DNA of 64,000 nucleotides from G965267425 sp965267425 (GTDB taxonomy: Bacteria > Bacteroidota > Bacteroidia > Flavobacteriales_E > Vicingaceae): positions 1,674,001 through 1,738,000 of the forward strand of contig OZ253959.1 in assembly GCA_965267425.1 (NCBI GenBank), given 5' to 3'. Made by a program: the position numbers and the translations under genes. This document shows, one piece after another, positions 63,647 through 64,000 of the stretch (its first letter is position 1; each line of letters begins with the position of its first letter). Under the pieces are notes generated by a model. That model did no database searches and had not been told where the DNA came from. It was given only the letters and a program-made list of their open reading frames with translations.

Positions 63647-64000
63647 GGTTATGTATAAATGTGTTTTTATGGAGAATGTATTTTCTAAATCCATCTTCAA
63701 TCTCATCTGTTGAATCAAATCCGAAAGCTGATAACAATTTAACCGAAGGTTCATTGTTTTCATCTGTGATGGCCTTAATGATCGACAAATTCAGAGATTC
63801 AAAGCCAAAACGTAAAATTTCCGGAATGCATTCACTCATATATCCTTGATTTCGGTATTCTTTTTTCAGCACATATCCTATTTCTCCTATTTGGTTATCA
63901 AATCCGCGATAGTACCCACACGTCCCAATCAATTCACCATTAAGAATCAATCCCCAGGTTATTCCGGAATGGTGGTTATAATCTTCTTCAGTGGCCTTCA
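63636..64000 (-). CDS. GNAT-family N-acetyltransferase, N-terminus cut by the window end
   Basis: The frame is open to the window edge; the first visible residues read KATEEDYNHHSGITWGLI, so the TTG at 63950 is not the start. The visible part carries the acetyl-CoA loop region EIGYVLKKEYRNQGYMSE and the closing ITDENNEPSVKLLSAFGF, a RimJ/L-type GNAT. It is coupled to the DinB gene by an 11-bp overlap. The missing N-terminus lies beyond 64000. Confidence 0.88.
   Translation of the reverse strand, partial: KATEEDYNHHSGITWGLILNGELIGTCGYYRGFDNQIGEIGYVLKKEYRNQGYMSECIPEILRFGFESLNLSIIKAITDENNEPSVKLLSAFGFDSTDEIEDGFRKYILHKNTFIHNHES

Overview
The window looks like a chromosomal segment of a free-living member of the Bacteroidota. 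It is AT-rich, and six secreted proteins end in type IX secretion (T9SS) type A sorting domains (an FPNP-type motif about 75 residues from the end, then a G-x-Y-hydrophobic stretch). Other phylum-typical content includes DUF3078, DUF3332 and YHYH proteins, a surface beta-propeller lipoprotein in a B12 locus, a TAnnTTTG-type promoter, and frequent ATG or TTG starts without a strong Shine-Dalgarno sequence. I cannot assign a genus. Most genes are ordinary chromosomal genes, and I see no prophage, CRISPR array or classical transposase.

Layout. (1) 27-6740, all minus: an E1-like/nitroreductase fusion (Rv1355c-like) abuts a GNAT-fold protein, followed by a 7TMR-DISM sensor kinase, a response regulator and a HisKA_2 kinase. 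This is a candidate small-molecule synthesis and sensing cassette. (2) 6906-10009: a SF2 helicase, a DUF4442 hot-dog protein, a SCO-family copper chaperone and a basic lipoprotein. (3) 10002-24667, minus: a cobalamin-uptake operon driven by a Bacteroidota-type promoter and a cobalamin riboswitch. It encodes two T9SS surface proteins, a BtuB-like receptor, a BtuG-like propeller lipoprotein, a 2063-residue protein with 24 TPR-like repeats, and BtuF-BtuC-BtuD. (4) 24708-40399: housekeeping and small secreted genes (HMG-CoA lyase, PyrD, XRE regulator, DoxX, DUF3332, DUF3078, cytidylate-kinase-like, acylphosphatase, CBS, ClbS/DfsB, quinone oxidoreductase-like, DUF5946).

(5) 40640-43636: a LamG/T9SS protein, a 110-bp tandem duplication, a terminator and tRNA-Arg(TCT). 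A GIY-YIG gene runs into the 5' end of the tRNA, and a second copy of the first 30 nt of the tRNA lies beyond it, split by a perfect 20-bp palindrome. (6) 43704-50538: small membrane proteins, a YHYH lipoprotein, an outer-membrane-type protein, another T9SS protein, an NmrA-type reductase and a DUF3817 pair. (7) 50753-53531: EgtB-EgtD and a racemase-fold protein lacking the first catalytic Cys, a compact ergothioneine-type cluster. (8) 53522-64000: TPR and TonB-C-like secreted proteins, DUF427, an ECF sigma/anti-sigma/His-rich sensor triad, a PKD/T9SS giant, an MFS transporter, a kelch/T9SS protein, two GNATs (one cut by the window end) and a DinB protein.

How they work together: the clearest functional unit is the B12 operon, running from surface capture through the outer membrane to inner-membrane ABC import under B12 feedback. 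The least explained units are the E1/nitroreductase-GNAT-kinase cluster, the giant repeat protein inside the B12 operon, and the GIY-YIG/tRNA/palindrome arrangement.
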